Below are positions 5,592-5,737 of a DNA stretch of 5,737 nt, one piece after another (position 1 is the first letter of the stretch; each line of letters opens with the position of its first letter). Under the pieces are notes generated by a model. It did not search any database. It saw nothing but the letters and a program-made list of their open reading frames with translations, and was not told the origin of the DNA. The position numbers and the translations under genes were made by a program. The DNA comes from Bacteroidota bacterium. Lineage in GTDB: Bacteria > Bacteroidota > Bacteroidia > Bacteroidales > VadinHA17. Where the stretch lies: assembly GCA_030613125.1 (NCBI GenBank), contig JAUWMO010000231.1, positions 1-5,737 of the forward strand. Reading direction: 5' to 3'.

Positions 5592-5737
5592 ATGAATACT
5601 AAACCTGAAATAAAGCTCGAATATAGTCATCACCGGAATCAGGAGGTAGTTCTGATCAAATTTGCCTATGATAAGGGATTAATAGATGAGGTAAAGAAAC
5701 TGGCGGGCAGTCGGTGGAGTCAGACAAAGCGATGCTG
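5592..5737 (+). CDS. Tyrosine recombinase/integrase, N-terminal part (3' end outside window)
   Basis: ATG 5592 opens a frame that stays open to the window edge, giving 48 codons. The sequence starts MNTKPEIKLEYSHHRNQ, then VVLIKFAYDKGLIDEVKKLAGSRW and SQTKRC, which the next bases probably continue as W. The FAYDK..I..VKK..G.RWSQT.RCW pattern is typical of the N-terminal region of Bacteroidota XerD/phage-type integrases, which go on to a SAM-like core-binding domain and a C-terminal catalytic domain with R-H-R-Y residues. None of the catalytic residues is inside this window, so activity cannot be judged. Such enzymes cut and join DNA at short att sites in the cytoplasm. The gene sits next to a transposase remnant and a hairpin repeat, which fits mobile DNA. 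It could serve a genomic island, an integron-like array or an inversion switch; the window does not tell which. Confidence 0.75.
   Translation, partial: MNTKPEIKLEYSHHRNQEVVLIKFAYDKGLIDEVKKLAGSRWSQTKRC

Overview
The window looks like a piece of a Bacteroidota chromosome, probably an environmental or marine lineage of the Marinilabiliales/Bacteroidales kind. The evidence is moderately low G+C with very AT-rich spacers, no clear Shine-Dalgarno sites in front of most genes, possible TTTG/TAnnTTTG-type promoter boxes, small MKK-type lipoproteins, and an integrase N-terminus of a type common in this phylum. Phylum is inferred from style and protein families, not from a marker gene.

Left part (1-2734, + strand): the 3' part of a large gene for a glycoside-hydrolase-like protein that starts outside the window. 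A URO-D-superfamily protein (MtaA/CmuA-like methyltransferase fold) follows 66 bp later. The short same-strand gap suggests co-transcription in a catabolic locus. An exact triple 7-bp repeat lies directly before the URO-D start codon.

Middle (2735-4926): a spacer with an inverted repeat and a doubtful small membrane ORF leads into a PAP2-superfamily membrane protein (lipid phosphatase or inositol-phosphorylceramide-synthase-like). Its 3' end overlaps, convergently by 7 bp, the first of two minus-strand lipoprotein genes. The two lipoproteins are paralogues, about half identical outside the signal peptide, and share a CxVEPCxLTP motif.

Right part (4927-5737): an accessory or mobile-DNA area. 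It holds the first ~46 codons of an IS1380-family transposase, which then runs into a G+C-richer stretch with two strong hairpins that looks like a REP/MITE-like repeat. About 150 bp of very AT-rich non-coding DNA follow. The window ends in the N-terminus of a tyrosine recombinase (XerD/phage-integrase-like) that continues beyond the edge.

No tRNA, rRNA or CRISPR array is visible. The most unusual part is the 5127-5737 junction of transposase fragment, structured repeat and integrase. It is consistent with a recombination hotspot or the edge of an integrated element, but nothing here proves a new system.
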